Shown here: piece after piece, positions 34,913 through 45,005 of the stretch
Position numbering within the stretch: the stretch's first letter is position 1
How the letters are laid out: every line of letters starts with the position of its first letter
Assembly: GCF_001514205.1 (NCBI RefSeq)
Contig: NZ_KQ948771.1
Coordinates: 1 to 64,000 of the forward strand
Direction of reading: 5' to 3'
From: Streptomyces griseoruber
GTDB taxonomy: Bacteria > Actinomycetota > Actinomycetes > Streptomycetales > Streptomycetaceae
DNA length: 64,000 nucleotides
Made by a program: the position numbers and the translations under genes
Notes under the pieces: model-generated
Seen by the model: the letters and a program-made list of their open reading frames with translations, nothing else
What the model was told of the DNA's origin: nothing
Database searches by the model: none

Positions 34913-36036
34913 AGTACATCGACGAGTTCCAGGACCCCGATCTGGCCCGCCGGCTCCTCGACGACATCCACGCCACGGTCACCCGGCCCTGGGCGCTGAT
35001 GGAGGTCTGCGGCGGCCAGACCCACAGCATCATCCGGCACGGCATCGACCAACTCCTGCCCGATGAGGTCGAGTTGATCCACGGACCGGGCTGTCCCGTC
35101 TGTGTGACCCCGCTGGAGGTCATCGACAAGGCGCTGGAGATCGCCTCCCGCCCCGGGGTGATCTTCTGCTCCTTCGGCGACATGCTGCGGGTGCCGGGCA
35201 CCGGCCGGGACCTGTTCCAGGTGCGCGGCGAGGGCGGGGACGTACGCGTCGTCTACTCGCCGCTCGACGCCCTGCGCATCGCCCAGCAGAACCCGGACCG
35301 CGAGGTGGTGTTCTTCGGCATCGGCTTCGAGACGACGGCACCGCCCAACGCCATGACGGTCCACCAGGCCCGCAGGCAGGGCGTCCGCAACTTCAGCATG
35401 CTGGTCTCGCACGTCCGGGTGCCTCCCGCCATCGAGGCGATCATGTCCTCGCCGACCTGCCGGGTGCAGGGCTTCCTCGCCGCCGGGCATGTGTGCAGCG
35501 TGATGGGCGTGGGGGAGTATCCGCAGCTGGCGGAGCGCTTCCGGGTGCCGATCGTCGTGACGGGCTTCGAGCCGCTCGACATCCTCGAAGGCGTACGACG
35601 GACCGTACGGCAGCTGGAGCGTGGCGAGCACACCGTCGACAACGCCTACGCCCGGGCCGTCCGCCCGGAGGGAAACCCGGCCGCGCGGGCCATGCTGGAG
35701 GACGTCTTCGAGGTCACCGACCGCGCCTGGCGGGGCATCGGGGTGATCCCCGGCAGCGGCTGGCGGCTGTCTGCGAAGTACCGCGACCACGACGCGGAGC
35801 ACCGCTTCTGCGTCGAGGGCATCCGGACGCGGGAACCGGCCGAGTGCCGCAGCGGAGAGGTTCTTCAGGGCCTGCTCAAGCCGCACGAGTGCGCCGCCTT
35901 CGGCACCCTGTGCACCCCTCGGACCCCGCTGGGCGCCACGATGGTCTCCAGCGAGGGCGCCTGTGCGGCGTACTACCTCTACCGACGGCTGGACCTGCCG
36001 GCCGGCCCGGCCCGGGAGGCGAGCCCCGTTGTCTGA
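34909..36036 (+). CDS. hypD: Fe-S scaffold HypD
   Basis: 375 residues. Motifs: MEVCGGQTHSI with the iron-binding Cys, HGPGCPVCVTP (redox pair), GFETTAPPNA and a C-terminal cysteine set (CRVQGFLAAGHVC, HRFCVEGI, GTLCTPR and EGACAAYY) expected to hold a 4Fe-4S cluster. With HypC it is the platform on which CN and CO are placed on Fe. The GTG start overlaps hypC; a longer frame to the left would cover hypC and is not real. hypE begins 8 bp before its stop. Confidence 0.97.
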   Translation: MKYIDEFQDPDLARRLLDDIHATVTRPWALMEVCGGQTHSIIRHGIDQLLPDEVELIHGPGCPVCVTPLEVIDKALEIASRPGVIFCSFGDMLRVPGTGRDLFQVRGEGGDVRVVYSPLDALRIAQQNPDREVVFFGIGFETTAPPNAMTVHQARRQGVRNFSMLVSHVRVPPAIEAIMSSPTCRVQGFLAAGHVCSVMGVGEYPQLAERFRVPIVVTGFEPLDILEGVRRTVRQLERGEHTVDNAYARAVRPEGNPAARAMLEDVFEVTDRAWRGIGVIPGSGWRLSAKYRDHDAEHRFCVEGIRTREPAECRSGEVLQGLLKPHECAAFGTLCTPRTPLGATMVSSEGACAAYYLYRRLDLPAGPAREASPVV

Positions 36037-37090
36037 CACCGCCCTGGACATCGAAGCGTGGACCTGTCCGGCGCCCCTGCGCGACCGGCCGCGGGTCGTC
36101 ATGGGCCACGGTGGCGGCGGGGTCCTCTCCGCCGAACTGGTCCAGCAGATCTTCGCCCCGGCCTTCGGCGGCGAGGTGCTCGCGCAGCTCGGCGACTCCG
36201 CCGTCCTCTCCCTCGGCGGCGCCCGGCTGGCGTTCTCCACCGACTCCTACGTGGTGCGCCCGCTGTTCTTCCCCGGCGGCAGCATCGGCGACCTGGCGGT
36301 CAACGGCACCGTCAACGACCTCGCCATGAGCGGTGCCCGGGCCGCCTACCTCTCCTGCGGGTTCATCCTGGAGGAGGGTGTCGAACTCGACACCGTCACC
36401 CGGGTCGCCCAGGCGATGGGCGCGGCCGCGCGTGCCGCCGGCGTGGAGGTGGCCACCGGGGACACCAAGGTGGTGGAGGCCGGCCACGGCGACGGGATCT
36501 TCGTCAACACGGCCGGCATCGGGGTCGTCCCGGCGGGCGTCGACCTGCGTCCGCAGCGGGTCGTCCCCGGGGACGTCGTGATCGTCAGCGGCGCCATCGG
36601 CGTCCACGGAGTGGCGATCATGAGCGTCCGGGAGGGCCTGGAGTTCGGGGTGGAGATCGCCAGCGACTGCGCGCCGCTCGGCGGCCTGGTCGAGGCCATG
36701 CTCGCCGTCACCCCGGAGCTGCACGTGCTGCGCGATCCCACCCGGGGCGGTCTGGCCGCCGCGCTCAACGAGATCGCGAGCGCCTCCGGCACCGGCGTGG
36801 TCCTCCAGGAACGGGCCGTCCCGGTCCCGCCGGCCGTGGCCAACGCCTGTGCCATCCTCGGCCTGGACCCCCTGTACATCGCCAACGAGGGCAAGCTGGT
36901 GACCTTCGTCCCGCGTGAGCACGCCGACGCGGTCCTCGCGGCGATGCGGGCCCATCCGCTCGGCGCGGACGCCGTGATCATCGGGGAGGCCGTCGAGGAC
37001 CACCCCGGCATGGTCGTGGCACGCACCGGGCTGGGCGGCACCCGTGTGGTCGACCTGCCGATCGGGGAGCAGTTGCCGCGTATCTGCTGA
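36029..37090 (+). CDS. hypE: Carbamoyl dehydratase HypE
   Basis: 353 residues from the TTG at 36029, with GGGAGG 9 nt upstream; the longer frame to 35963 lies within hypD. It is an AIR-synthase-like ATPase: VVMGHGGGGVLSAELVQQ, STDSYVVRPLFFPGGSIGDLAVNGTVNDL, ATGDTKVVEAGHGDGIFVNTAGIG and RDPTRGGLAAALNEIA. The protein ends in PRIC, the C-terminal Cys that HypF carbamoylates and HypE dehydrates to thiocyanate, the CN donor. It is the last gene of the locus; a 14-bp-stem hairpin begins 6 bp after its stop. Confidence 0.96.
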   Translation: MSDTALDIEAWTCPAPLRDRPRVVMGHGGGGVLSAELVQQIFAPAFGGEVLAQLGDSAVLSLGGARLAFSTDSYVVRPLFFPGGSIGDLAVNGTVNDLAMSGARAAYLSCGFILEEGVELDTVTRVAQAMGAAARAAGVEVATGDTKVVEAGHGDGIFVNTAGIGVVPAGVDLRPQRVVPGDVVIVSGAIGVHGVAIMSVREGLEFGVEIASDCAPLGGLVEAMLAVTPELHVLRDPTRGGLAAALNEIASASGTGVVLQERAVPVPPAVANACAILGLDPLYIANEGKLVTFVPREHADAVLAAMRAHPLGADAVIIGEAVEDHPGMVVARTGLGGTRVVDLPIGEQLPRIC

Positions 37091-37096
37091 CCGGCC

Positions 37097-37145
37097 CGAG
37101 GAGGATCGGGCGAAGGGCCGATGGCCGCGCTCCCGATCCTCCTCG
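37097..37145 (+). terminator. Terminator hairpin after hypE
   Basis: CGAGGAGGATCGGG pairs perfectly with CCCGATCCTCCTCG over 14 bp, with a 21-nt loop that itself holds GGCC-GAT-GGCC. The hairpin starts 6 bp after the hypE stop. There is no strong T-run, which is usual in Streptomyces. It cleanly ends the hydrogenase locus before rfbA. Confidence 0.85.
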
Positions 37146-37192
37146 CCCTGTCGTAAATCGTGTTAAAAGCCGGTATTGCCGGACAGCTGGCC

Positions 37193-37198
37193 TATGGT
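37193..37198 (+). promoter_or_regulatory. Possible -10 box of a leaderless rfbA transcript
   Basis: TATGGT fits TANNNT and ends 6 nt before the GTG of rfbA, the spacing expected if transcription starts at or next to the start codon. The GTG has no ribosome-binding site, which fits a leaderless message. No convincing -35 box is visible, so this is tentative. Confidence 0.35.
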
Positions 37199-37204
37199 GA
37201 TCCC

Positions 37205-38152
37205 GTGCGCGGAATCCTGTTGGCCGGGGGCACCGGCTCGCGACTTTGGCCGTTGACCCGTTCGGTGTCGAAGCAACTGCTGCCGGTCTTCGACAAACCC
37301 ATGGTCTATTACCCGCTGTCCACTCTCGTGATGGCCGGCGTCCGGGAGATCCTCGTCATCACCACCCCCGAAGACCAGGGCCAGTTCCGTCGGTTGCTCG
37401 GCGACGGAAGCCAACTGGGGCTGCGGCTGGACTACATGGCGCAGAAACGCCCGGAGGGCATCGCCCACGCATTCGTGCTGGGCGCCGAATTCCTCGGCGG
37501 GGAATCCGTCGCCCTCATTCTGGGCGACAACATCTTCCACGGCAGCGGACTCGGCACCCGGCTGGCCCGGCACGAGGATCCGGTGGGCGGCCGGGTGTTC
37601 GCCTATCAGGTCGCGCATCCCTCGGCGTACGGCGTGGTGGAGTTCGACGCACACGGCCGGGCGGTCTCCATCGAGGAGAAACCGGCCCGACCCCGTTCCC
37701 GCTACGCCGTCCCCGGGCTGTACTTCTACGACCACCGCGCCGTCGACATCGCCCGTGCCCTGCGGCCCAGCGCCCGGGGCGAGTTGGAGATCACCGATCT
37801 CAACCGCGTCTATCTGGAGGCGGGCGAACTCCAGGTCACCCGGCTCGACCGGGGCACCGCCTGGCTGGACACCGGGACGTTCGCCTCCATGGTCCAGGCC
37901 TCGGAGTTCGTCCGTGTCATCGAGGAACGTCAGGGCTTCAAGGTCGGCTGTGTCGAGGAGGCGGTCTGGCGGGCCGGCCTCATCGACGACGACCGGCTGC
38001 GGGAACTGGCCCGGCCGCTGCTGAAGAGCGGATACGGCCACTACCTGCTCGGGCTGCTGGAGGACTCCGGGCCCGTCGTCACGTCCTGGCCGGACCAGGA
38101 GCGTCCGCGGGACGCGCAGGGGCTCGGTGGCGCGAGAAAGGTGAGCACATGA
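37205..38152 (+). CDS. rfbA: Glucose-1-phosphate thymidylyltransferase
   Basis: 315 residues from the GTG at 37205. MRGILLAGGTGSRLWPLTRS is the nucleotidyltransferase signature (GGxGxR), KQLLPVFDKPMVYYPLSTLV holds the catalytic Lys, and LGDNIFHGSGL, YGVVEFD, SIEEKP and GTAWLDTGTFASM are further RmlA motifs. It makes dTDP-glucose, the first step to dTDP-rhamnose and deoxysugars. The length exceeds the usual 290 by a short C-terminal tail. It overlaps rfbC (ATGA). The genes for the dehydratase and reductase of the pathway are not in this window. Confidence 0.96.
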   Translation: MRGILLAGGTGSRLWPLTRSVSKQLLPVFDKPMVYYPLSTLVMAGVREILVITTPEDQGQFRRLLGDGSQLGLRLDYMAQKRPEGIAHAFVLGAEFLGGESVALILGDNIFHGSGLGTRLARHEDPVGGRVFAYQVAHPSAYGVVEFDAHGRAVSIEEKPARPRSRYAVPGLYFYDHRAVDIARALRPSARGELEITDLNRVYLEAGELQVTRLDRGTAWLDTGTFASMVQASEFVRVIEERQGFKVGCVEEAVWRAGLIDDDRLRELARPLLKSGYGHYLLGLLEDSGPVVTSWPDQERPRDAQGLGGARKVST

Positions 38153-38748
38153 GAGCGCTCGGGATCGAAGGGGCGTGGGTGGACACGCCCCGGGCGTTCA
38201 CGGACGACCGGGGCCGCTTCCACGAGTGGTTCCGGAGCGAGACCTTCCGCGCGGCCGTCGGGCACGGGTTCCGTTTCGAGCAGGCCAATTGCTCCCGCTC
38301 GGTGCGCGGCACGCTCCGCGGTGTCCACGCCGCGGCCGTCCCGCCCGGCCAGGCGAAGTACGTCACCTGCGTCCGCGGCGCCGTCCTCGACGTGGTGGTC
38401 GACATCCGCGTGGGTTCCCCGACCTTCGGGACATGGGAGGCGGTACGCCTCGACGACACGACGCATCGCTGCGTCTATCTCTCGGAGGGGCTCGGCCACG
38501 CCTTCATGGCGCTGGAGGACGACTCCACCGTCGTCTACCTCTGTTCGCGGGGATACGCGCCGGACCGCGAATTCGGGATCGACCCGCTCGACCCGGCCCT
38601 GGCCATCGCGTGGCCCGGCGACCTCACACCCGTCCTTTCCGGCAAGGACGCGGCGGCGCCGACGCTGGCGGAAGCCGAGCGGCAGGGGCTGCTGCCGTCC
38701 TTCGAGGAATGCGTGGCCTATCGCGGAAGTCTGGTGAGTGAATCATGA
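38149..38748 (+). CDS. rfbC: dTDP-4-dehydrorhamnose 3,5-epimerase family protein
   Basis: 199 residues. An RmlC cupin: DDRGRFHEWFRSETFRAAVG, NCSRSVRGTLRGVHAAAVPP (catalytic His in RGxH), YVTCVRGAVLDVVVDIRVGS, LSEGLGHAFMALEDDSTVVY and FGIDPLDPAL. In typical RmlC the RGLHYQ segment has Tyr after His; here it is His-Ala-Ala, so activity may favour 3- or 5-epimerisation only, as in antibiotic-sugar epimerases. It overlaps rfbA by 4 bp. It would feed a surface glycan or glycosylation using dTDP-sugars. Confidence 0.92.
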   Translation: MRALGIEGAWVDTPRAFTDDRGRFHEWFRSETFRAAVGHGFRFEQANCSRSVRGTLRGVHAAAVPPGQAKYVTCVRGAVLDVVVDIRVGSPTFGTWEAVRLDDTTHRCVYLSEGLGHAFMALEDDSTVVYLCSRGYAPDREFGIDPLDPALAIAWPGDLTPVLSGKDAAAPTLAEAERQGLLPSFEECVAYRGSLVSES

Positions 38749-38941
38749 GCGGGCCGCGGGGGCGGTGACGCCGCTCGGGTGATCCTCATGGTCGAGACGG
38801 GTCGTCCTTTAGTCATTTTTTCATAGCGGTGGAATGGATGACTTCGTTCATGGCCCAAGGAGACATGGCGGCCGAGCGGAACCGATGCACGCTGAGTGCG
38901 CGCCCGCCGTCTGATCCCTCCCCAACGTGAGGAAGGTTCTC

Positions 38942-39904
38942 TTGAACCGCAGAACGATCCGAATTGCGCGCCTGAAGTCCGTCACGATGGTCACGACGGG
39001 CGCGGCGACGGTGGCGCTGAGCGTGCTTCCGAGCACGGTGGCGATCGCCGACGCGATGCAGCGGCCGGACGCCGGTCGCCTGGTGGTGCAGAAGCTCCCG
39101 GCGGGCGTGTCCGAGGCGGCCGTGGCCGACGCGGTCCGCCGGGCCGGTTCCGACGGCCGGGCGACGGTGCACTACGGCGCCGCGCCCTCCGCGGACAAGG
39201 ACCGCGGCCCCCACCACCACGCGGAGCAGGGCCCGCGAGGCCCCCGCGGCCCGCAGGGTCCGAGGGGTCCCCAGGGCCCCAAGGGCCACGACGGCAGGCC
39301 CGGCAAGCCGGGCAAGCCCGGCCCGCAGGGCGCTCAGGGCGCGCAGGGAGCGCAGGGAGCGCAGGGTGCTCAAGGTGCGCAGGGTGCTCAGGGAGCCGTG
39401 GGCGAGACGGGCGGCACCGGAGTGCAGGGCGCTCAGGGCGCGCAGGGTGCTCAGGGCGCGCAGGGTGCTCAGGGTGCTCAGGGAGCCGTGGGCGAGACGG
39501 GCGGCACCGGAGTGCAGGGCGCTCAGGGCGCTCAGGGTGCTCAGGGCGCGCAGGGTGCTCAGGGTGCTCAGGGAGCCGTGGGCGAGACGGGCGGCACCGG
39601 AGTGCAGGGCGCTCAGGGCGCGCAGGGCGCCCAGGGAGCCCAGGGCGCTCAAGGTGCCCAGGGCGCGACCGGTGCCTCGGGTCTCACCACGTACCTCGTG
39701 ACCGCGACCGGCACCACCTCGGCGACGGCCGCCTGCCGGACCGGCGACATCGTCACCGGCGGCGGGTTCGTCGTGACCAACGGTTCGCCCGGTTCGAGCC
39801 GACCGGTCCTGGTCACCGGCACGCAGCAGGGGTGGCAGGCCACGCAGAACGGCACCGGCCAGGGGCTCACCGCCTTCGCCATCTGTGCCGACGTCACGCC
39901 GTAG
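38942..39904 (+). CDS. Secreted collagen-like Gly-X-Y repeat protein
   Basis: About 320 residues from the TTG at 38942, which has GAGGAAGG upstream; a GTG at 38927 lacks a site. Residues 1 to about 37 are a signal peptide with a basic N-region (NRRTIRIARLK) and VALSVLPSTVAIADA. A short globular part (about 38-95) follows, then Gly-X-Y repeats: a Pro/Arg/Lys block (GPRGPRGPQGPRGPQGPKG), then GAQ runs interrupted by GAVGETGGTGV. A C-terminal beta domain ends the protein (GLTTYLVTATGTTSATAACR to ICADVTP) with two Cys. It is predicted to trimerise like collagen outside the cell. The 193 bp before it contain a TTTTTT run unusual for this genome. Confidence 0.9.
   Translation: MNRRTIRIARLKSVTMVTTGAATVALSVLPSTVAIADAMQRPDAGRLVVQKLPAGVSEAAVADAVRRAGSDGRATVHYGAAPSADKDRGPHHHAEQGPRGPRGPQGPRGPQGPKGHDGRPGKPGKPGPQGAQGAQGAQGAQGAQGAQGAQGAVGETGGTGVQGAQGAQGAQGAQGAQGAQGAVGETGGTGVQGAQGAQGAQGAQGAQGAQGAVGETGGTGVQGAQGAQGAQGAQGAQGAQGATGASGLTTYLVTATGTTSATAACRTGDIVTGGGFVVTNGSPGSSRPVLVTGTQQGWQATQNGTGQGLTAFAICADVTP
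39391..39660 (+). repeat. 90-bp tandem repeat, three copies, in the collagen-like gene
   Basis: Copies start at 39391, 39481 and 39571, each exactly 90 bp (30 residues, ten Gly-X-Y triplets) and each beginning GGGAGCCGTGGGCGAGACGG. They differ mainly by synonymous third-base changes (GCG/GCT, CAG). Between them run shorter 9-bp GAQ units. Such arrays vary in copy number by slippage or recombination without breaking frame. Confidence 0.95.
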
Positions 39905-39977
39905 ATCCCCGTGAAGTGAGCGACGCTGCCCCGGGGCCCACCCTCGGGGCACCGCTGACACAGCCTCTGGAGGGCCC

Positions 39978-41093
39978 GTGAGACCGACGGTCTGCCTCAA
40001 CATGATCGTCAAGGACGAGGCGCCGGTGATCCGGCGCTGTCTCGAATCCGTACGCCCCCTGATCGACACCTGGGTCATCGTGGACACGGGGTCCACCGAC
40101 GGCACCCAGGACATCATCCGTGACGTCTACGGCGATCTGCCCGGGGAACTGTACGAGCGGCCCTGGAGGGGATACGACGGGAGCCGTACCGAGGCCATCG
40201 AACTCGCCCGCTCCCGGGCGGACTACCTGTTCTTCATCGACGCCGACGACGTGATGGAGACCGAGCCCGGCTTCCGGATGCCGGACCTGACCTCCGACGC
40301 GTACAAGGTCGACATCCGCTCGGGGTCCTTCCGCTACTGGCGCCCCGCCCTGGTCTCGACCCGCCTGCCCTGGCGGTACGTCGGCGTCCTGCACGAGTAC
40401 ATCGACTGCGGCGCCCGCTTCGGCCTCGGCACGCTGCGGGGCGTCGAGATGATCATCGTGGGCGGCGGGGCGCGGCTCCGGCAGGAAGGCGCACGGACCA
40501 AATACCTGCGGGACGCCGGCATCCTGGAGCAGGGCCTGGCCGAGGAGCCCGGCAACGCCCGTTACGCCTTCTACCTCGCCCAGAGCTGGCGCGACGCCGG
40601 CGAACCGGAGAAGGCGCTCGAGGCCTACGACCGCAGGGCGGACATGGGGGGCTGGGAGCAGGAGGTCTACTGCGCCCGCCTCTGGGCCGCCCGGCTGGCG
40701 GAGAGCCTCGAACGGCCCTCGGCGGAGGTGATGGACCGCTACCTCCGTGCCTACGAGACCCGGCCCACGCGTGCCGAGGCCATCGGCGAGCTCGCGCGCC
40801 TGTGCCGGACCAGCGGCCCGCGCTGGCCGCTCGCCCACATGTTCGCCCGCCGGGCGGCCCGCATCCCGTTCCCGCAGGACGACCTCCTCGTCGAGGCCGG
40901 CTGGTACGAGTGGCAGGCGCTCGACGAGCTCGCGGTGGCCGCTTACTGGATGGGCGAGTACGCGGAGTCCAGGGAATGCTGCGAACGCCTGCTGGAGAGT
41001 GGCGGGCTGCCCGCCGAACACCGCGAGCGGGTCACGCAGAACCTGGAGCTGGCCCGGGAGCACCTCGGCGTGACACAGCTCGTGGGGGTCTGA
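39978..41093 (+). CDS. Family 2 glycosyltransferase with C-terminal TPR-like region
   Basis: 371 residues. The GT-A part (residues 1 to about 170) has VCLNMIVKDEAPVIRRCLES, VDTGSTDGTQDI and the metal site FFIDADDVME. It resembles SunS/Alg5-like GT2 enzymes that glycosylate proteins or peptides. Residues about 170-365 are helical repeats: NARYAFYLAQSWRDAGEPEKALEAYDRRAD, LAVAAYWMGEYAESRECCERLLES. The TPR part may bind an acceptor protein. The adjacent collagen-like protein is a tempting acceptor, but that is inference. GGAGGG is 4 nt before the GTG. It is convergent with the next gene, 6 bp apart. Confidence 0.9.
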   Translation: MRPTVCLNMIVKDEAPVIRRCLESVRPLIDTWVIVDTGSTDGTQDIIRDVYGDLPGELYERPWRGYDGSRTEAIELARSRADYLFFIDADDVMETEPGFRMPDLTSDAYKVDIRSGSFRYWRPALVSTRLPWRYVGVLHEYIDCGARFGLGTLRGVEMIIVGGGARLRQEGARTKYLRDAGILEQGLAEEPGNARYAFYLAQSWRDAGEPEKALEAYDRRADMGGWEQEVYCARLWAARLAESLERPSAEVMDRYLRAYETRPTRAEAIGELARLCRTSGPRWPLAHMFARRAARIPFPQDDLLVEAGWYEWQALDELAVAAYWMGEYAESRECCERLLESGGLPAEHRERVTQNLELAREHLGVTQLVGV

Positions 41094-41099
41094 GGGCCA

Positions 41100-42377
41100 C
41101 TACACCAGCAGCTTCCCCCCGCACCGCGCGGCGCCCTCCTTCATCGCGATGAGGTTGGCGACGACGTACGAGATGTCCTTCTCGGTGTGCCACTCGCTGG
41201 GGAAGTAGGTGACCAGCCGGGAGGACTGGAAGCGGGCCTCGATGTCGGGGACGAAGGTGCGGTACTGGTCGTCCGTGTAGTACCAGAACGAGTTCTCGTT
41301 GTAGTAGGCGACGTGGGTCGGGTCCTGGTACGCCCCGCGGCCGTCGGAGCTGGCCGTCAGGGTGAGGAGCATGCCGCCGGGGGCCAGCAGCCGGTACAGC
41401 TCGTTGATCAGCGGCACCTTCGCGGGGACGTACTCCAGGAAGTTCACCGCCCGTACCAGGCCGACGGAGTCGTCGGGGAGGTCGAGTTTCCCCGGCAGGG
41501 TCGCGACAATGTCCACGCCCTCGCCCGCCCGCCGGTCGACGCCCGTGTACCCCGGCGGTTTGCGGTGTGCCGAGCCGAGGTCCAGGGCGAGCAGTCCGCG
41601 CCGAAGCGTCCAGGCGAGCGCGTTGGCCTCGATGTACTTGTCGTACAGGGTGACCGTCTCGCGCTGGATGTGCGCGTTGATCTCCGGCTCGCACTGGGTG
41701 TTCGCGGAGTGGACCCGCTGGAGGTACAGACAGCGGTTGATGTGGTGGAAGTCGCCGAGGTGGAAGAGACGGCACATCAGGTCCTGGTCGTCCAGCACCG
41801 TGCGGGTGGCGTCGTACCCGCCGGCCTTCTCGTAGCTCTCCTTGCGGAAGGCCCGTACATGGTTGGGCGCGTACCAGATGTAGGCGACGTTGTGCGGCGT
41901 CGGCGCGAGCGAGACGACCTGGAGCAGTCTGCGGCCGTCGACGTCCACGTCCTCGTACTGCCAGCCGAAGGTCTCGTCGAAGCGGGTCTCGTCCCGCCCG
42001 CCGTCCTCGGTGATCTGCGCGGTGTTGCTGTAGACGAAGACGGCGTCGGGATGCGCGTCGAACGCCTTGCCCAGCTCCGCCAGACATGCCCTCGCCAGCA
42101 GGTCGTCGTGGTCGAGTTCGACGAGGATCTCGCCGCGGGCCAGCTCGCAGGCCCTGCGCTTGGCGGCGCCGACGCCGACGACGTCGTCCGCGATCACCAC
42201 CCGGATCCGCTCGTCGGGGTACTCCGGCCGCCAGCGGGCGCCGTTGTTGAGCAGGACGATCCACTCCCAGTCCGGACACGTCTGCGCCTGGAGCGTCGCC
42301 AGGCACTCGTCGAGGAAACGCGGGCGGTGGCTGGGGGTGAAGACGGAGAACCTCGGGGTGGCGGTCGACGGCGGCAT
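41100..42377 (-). CDS. Glycosyltransferase-methyltransferase fusion protein
   Basis: 425 residues from the ATG at 42377 (GGGAG upstream; the longer frame has no support). Residues 1 to about 250 form a GT2 domain: FSVFTPSHRPRFLDECLATL, WEWIVLLNNGARW, VELDHDDLLAR (metal DxD-like) and DDQDLMCRLFHLGDF. Residues about 260-425 resemble an SAM methyltransferase: LALDLGSAHRKPPGYTGVD, SVGLVRAVNFLEYVP and LLAPGGMLLTLTASS. The classical GxGxG is not intact (LDLGSA), so methyl transfer is probable but not certain. It may add and cap a sugar in the same pathway as rfbA/rfbC. It is convergent with the other glycosyltransferase. Confidence 0.88.
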   Translation of the reverse strand: MPPSTATPRFSVFTPSHRPRFLDECLATLQAQTCPDWEWIVLLNNGARWRPEYPDERIRVVIADDVVGVGAAKRRACELARGEILVELDHDDLLARACLAELGKAFDAHPDAVFVYSNTAQITEDGGRDETRFDETFGWQYEDVDVDGRRLLQVVSLAPTPHNVAYIWYAPNHVRAFRKESYEKAGGYDATRTVLDDQDLMCRLFHLGDFHHINRCLYLQRVHSANTQCEPEINAHIQRETVTLYDKYIEANALAWTLRRGLLALDLGSAHRKPPGYTGVDRRAGEGVDIVATLPGKLDLPDDSVGLVRAVNFLEYVPAKVPLINELYRLLAPGGMLLTLTASSDGRGAYQDPTHVAYYNENSFWYYTDDQYRTFVPDIEARFQSSRLVTYFPSEWHTEKDISYVVANLIAMKEGAARCGGKLLV

Positions 42378-42614
42378 CTGCTGCTCCCTGCGTGGCTCGG
42401 GGCCGATGGGGCGACGCCGGTGAAATCCCGGAATCCCGCGGGTACTTGGCCTGGCCCGCGGTGGTCCGCAGCCGGGCCGGCGCGCCGTTTCCGCCGAGGT
42501 TACGAGCAGGCCCCGGCGGCAGAGCCGTACGGCAGGCGGTGGGGGGTGCGGACCACCCGAATGCACGCACGCATGCACGCACGAAGGCGCCCGCGAAGGC
42601 ACCTGTGAAGGCAC

Positions 42615-43325
42615 CTACGAGGGCGCGCCCGCCGTTCCGTCCAGGAAGCCGTCGACCAGGCGGGCGGTGTTCGCCCGGGCCGTCGGTTCCATGGCACGGG
42701 TGCGGGCGAGCAGCTCTTCGGGGTCCAGCCCGTGCCGGACGCACTGCTCGGCGCCCCCGAGAGCGAGCCAGCCGCGCACCATCCGGGGGGTGACCTCCGG
42801 ATGGAACTGCACCCCCAGGCTGCTCCCCGCCCGGAAGGCCTGCGCGCACACGGCGGTGCGGGCCAGTTCCTCGGCGTCCGGCGGCAGGACGCAGCGGTCG
42901 TAGTGCCACTGGAACCAGGGGCCGGGGCCGACCAGGGCGGGTTCGTCGGTGTCGACCTCGACCCAGCCGATCTCGGGGCGCGGTGCCTCCTCGACCGCCC
43001 CCCCGAGCGCCGTCGTCAGCGCCTGTGCGCCGAAGCAGACGCCGAGCACGGGTATGCCGAGGTGGTGCGCCTTGCGCAGCAGCGCCAGCTCGCCGCCGAT
43101 CCAGCGGCCGACGGCCGCCGGGTCGTACACCGACCAGGGGGCGCCGAGCGCCACGATCACATCCCAGTCGGCGGGATCGGGGAAGTCGAAGGCCACGTCC
43201 GGGGCGTGATGGCGGTCCTCGGGCACGACCGTCACCGTGGTGAGGTCGTACCCGCGCTCCACGAGCCGGGCGCCCACCAGGCCCGGCTCCGTGACGTGGT
43301 CGTGCTGGATGACGAGTGCGCGCAC
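42615..43325 (-). CDS. Class I glutamine amidotransferase-like protein
   Basis: 236 residues from the GTG at 43325 with GGAGGAGG about 6 nt upstream. The catalytic Cys is in LGVCFGAQALTTALGG and the His-Glu pair in GVQFHPEVTP; PWSVYD and FQWHYDRCVLPP are typical of the GATase1 GMP-synthase-like stand-alone class. Without a synthetase partner in the operon, it may hydrolyse a gamma-glutamyl compound. A TTTGA/TCAAA inverted repeat lies 46-57 bp upstream of its start. The acyl-CoA ligase follows in the same direction but upstream in position, with an 85-bp gap. Confidence 0.85.
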   Translation of the reverse strand: MRALVIQHDHVTEPGLVGARLVERGYDLTTVTVVPEDRHHAPDVAFDFPDPADWDVIVALGAPWSVYDPAAVGRWIGGELALLRKAHHLGIPVLGVCFGAQALTTALGGAVEEAPRPEIGWVEVDTDEPALVGPGPWFQWHYDRCVLPPDAEELARTAVCAQAFRAGSSLGVQFHPEVTPRMVRGWLALGGAEQCVRHGLDPEELLARTRAMEPTARANTARLVDGFLDGTAGAPS

Positions 43326-43370
43326 CTGGCTCCTCCTCCGGCCCCTCGGGAGAGGCGTGATCCCATTCTG

Positions 43371-43382
43371 TTTGAGATCAAA
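43371..43382. promoter_or_regulatory. Inverted repeat upstream of the GATase gene
   Basis: TTTGAGATCAAA has 5-bp arms TTTGA/TCAAA around GA. It lies between the acyl-CoA ligase stop and the GATase start, in an AT-rich patch (TTTGAGATCAAATGATATC) uncommon here. MarR-family regulators often use TTTGA/TCAAA half-sites; a similar one precedes the MarR gene at 54316. Confidence 0.5.
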
Positions 43383-43410
43383 TGATATCCCCGGGGGAGG
43401 AGCGGCGGGG

Positions 43411-44895
<1,485 letters not shown>

Positions 44896-45005
44896 GCCCG
44901 CCTCCACGCATCTCACCGCTGAAATCCGCCGTTCACGTGGACGACATGGTGCTGGCGCATCCGGCGGCGACCTATGGGCGGCGGGACAGCGTCTGCCCGC
45001 CGGGT

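Noticed and set aside
39310..39665. Repeat array considered as CRISPR
   Set aside because: Repeats are contiguous, in frame, differ by synonymous bases, and code for Gly-X-Y; there are no unique spacers or cas genes.
37205..42377. Antibiotic biosynthetic cluster around rfbA/rfbC
   Set aside because: No polyketide, peptide synthetase or aglycone gene; only two dTDP-sugar genes and two transferases.
41187..42608. Plus-strand open frame opposite the GT-methyltransferase gene
   Set aside because: Antisense shadow; no motif, while the minus frame has clear GT2 signatures.
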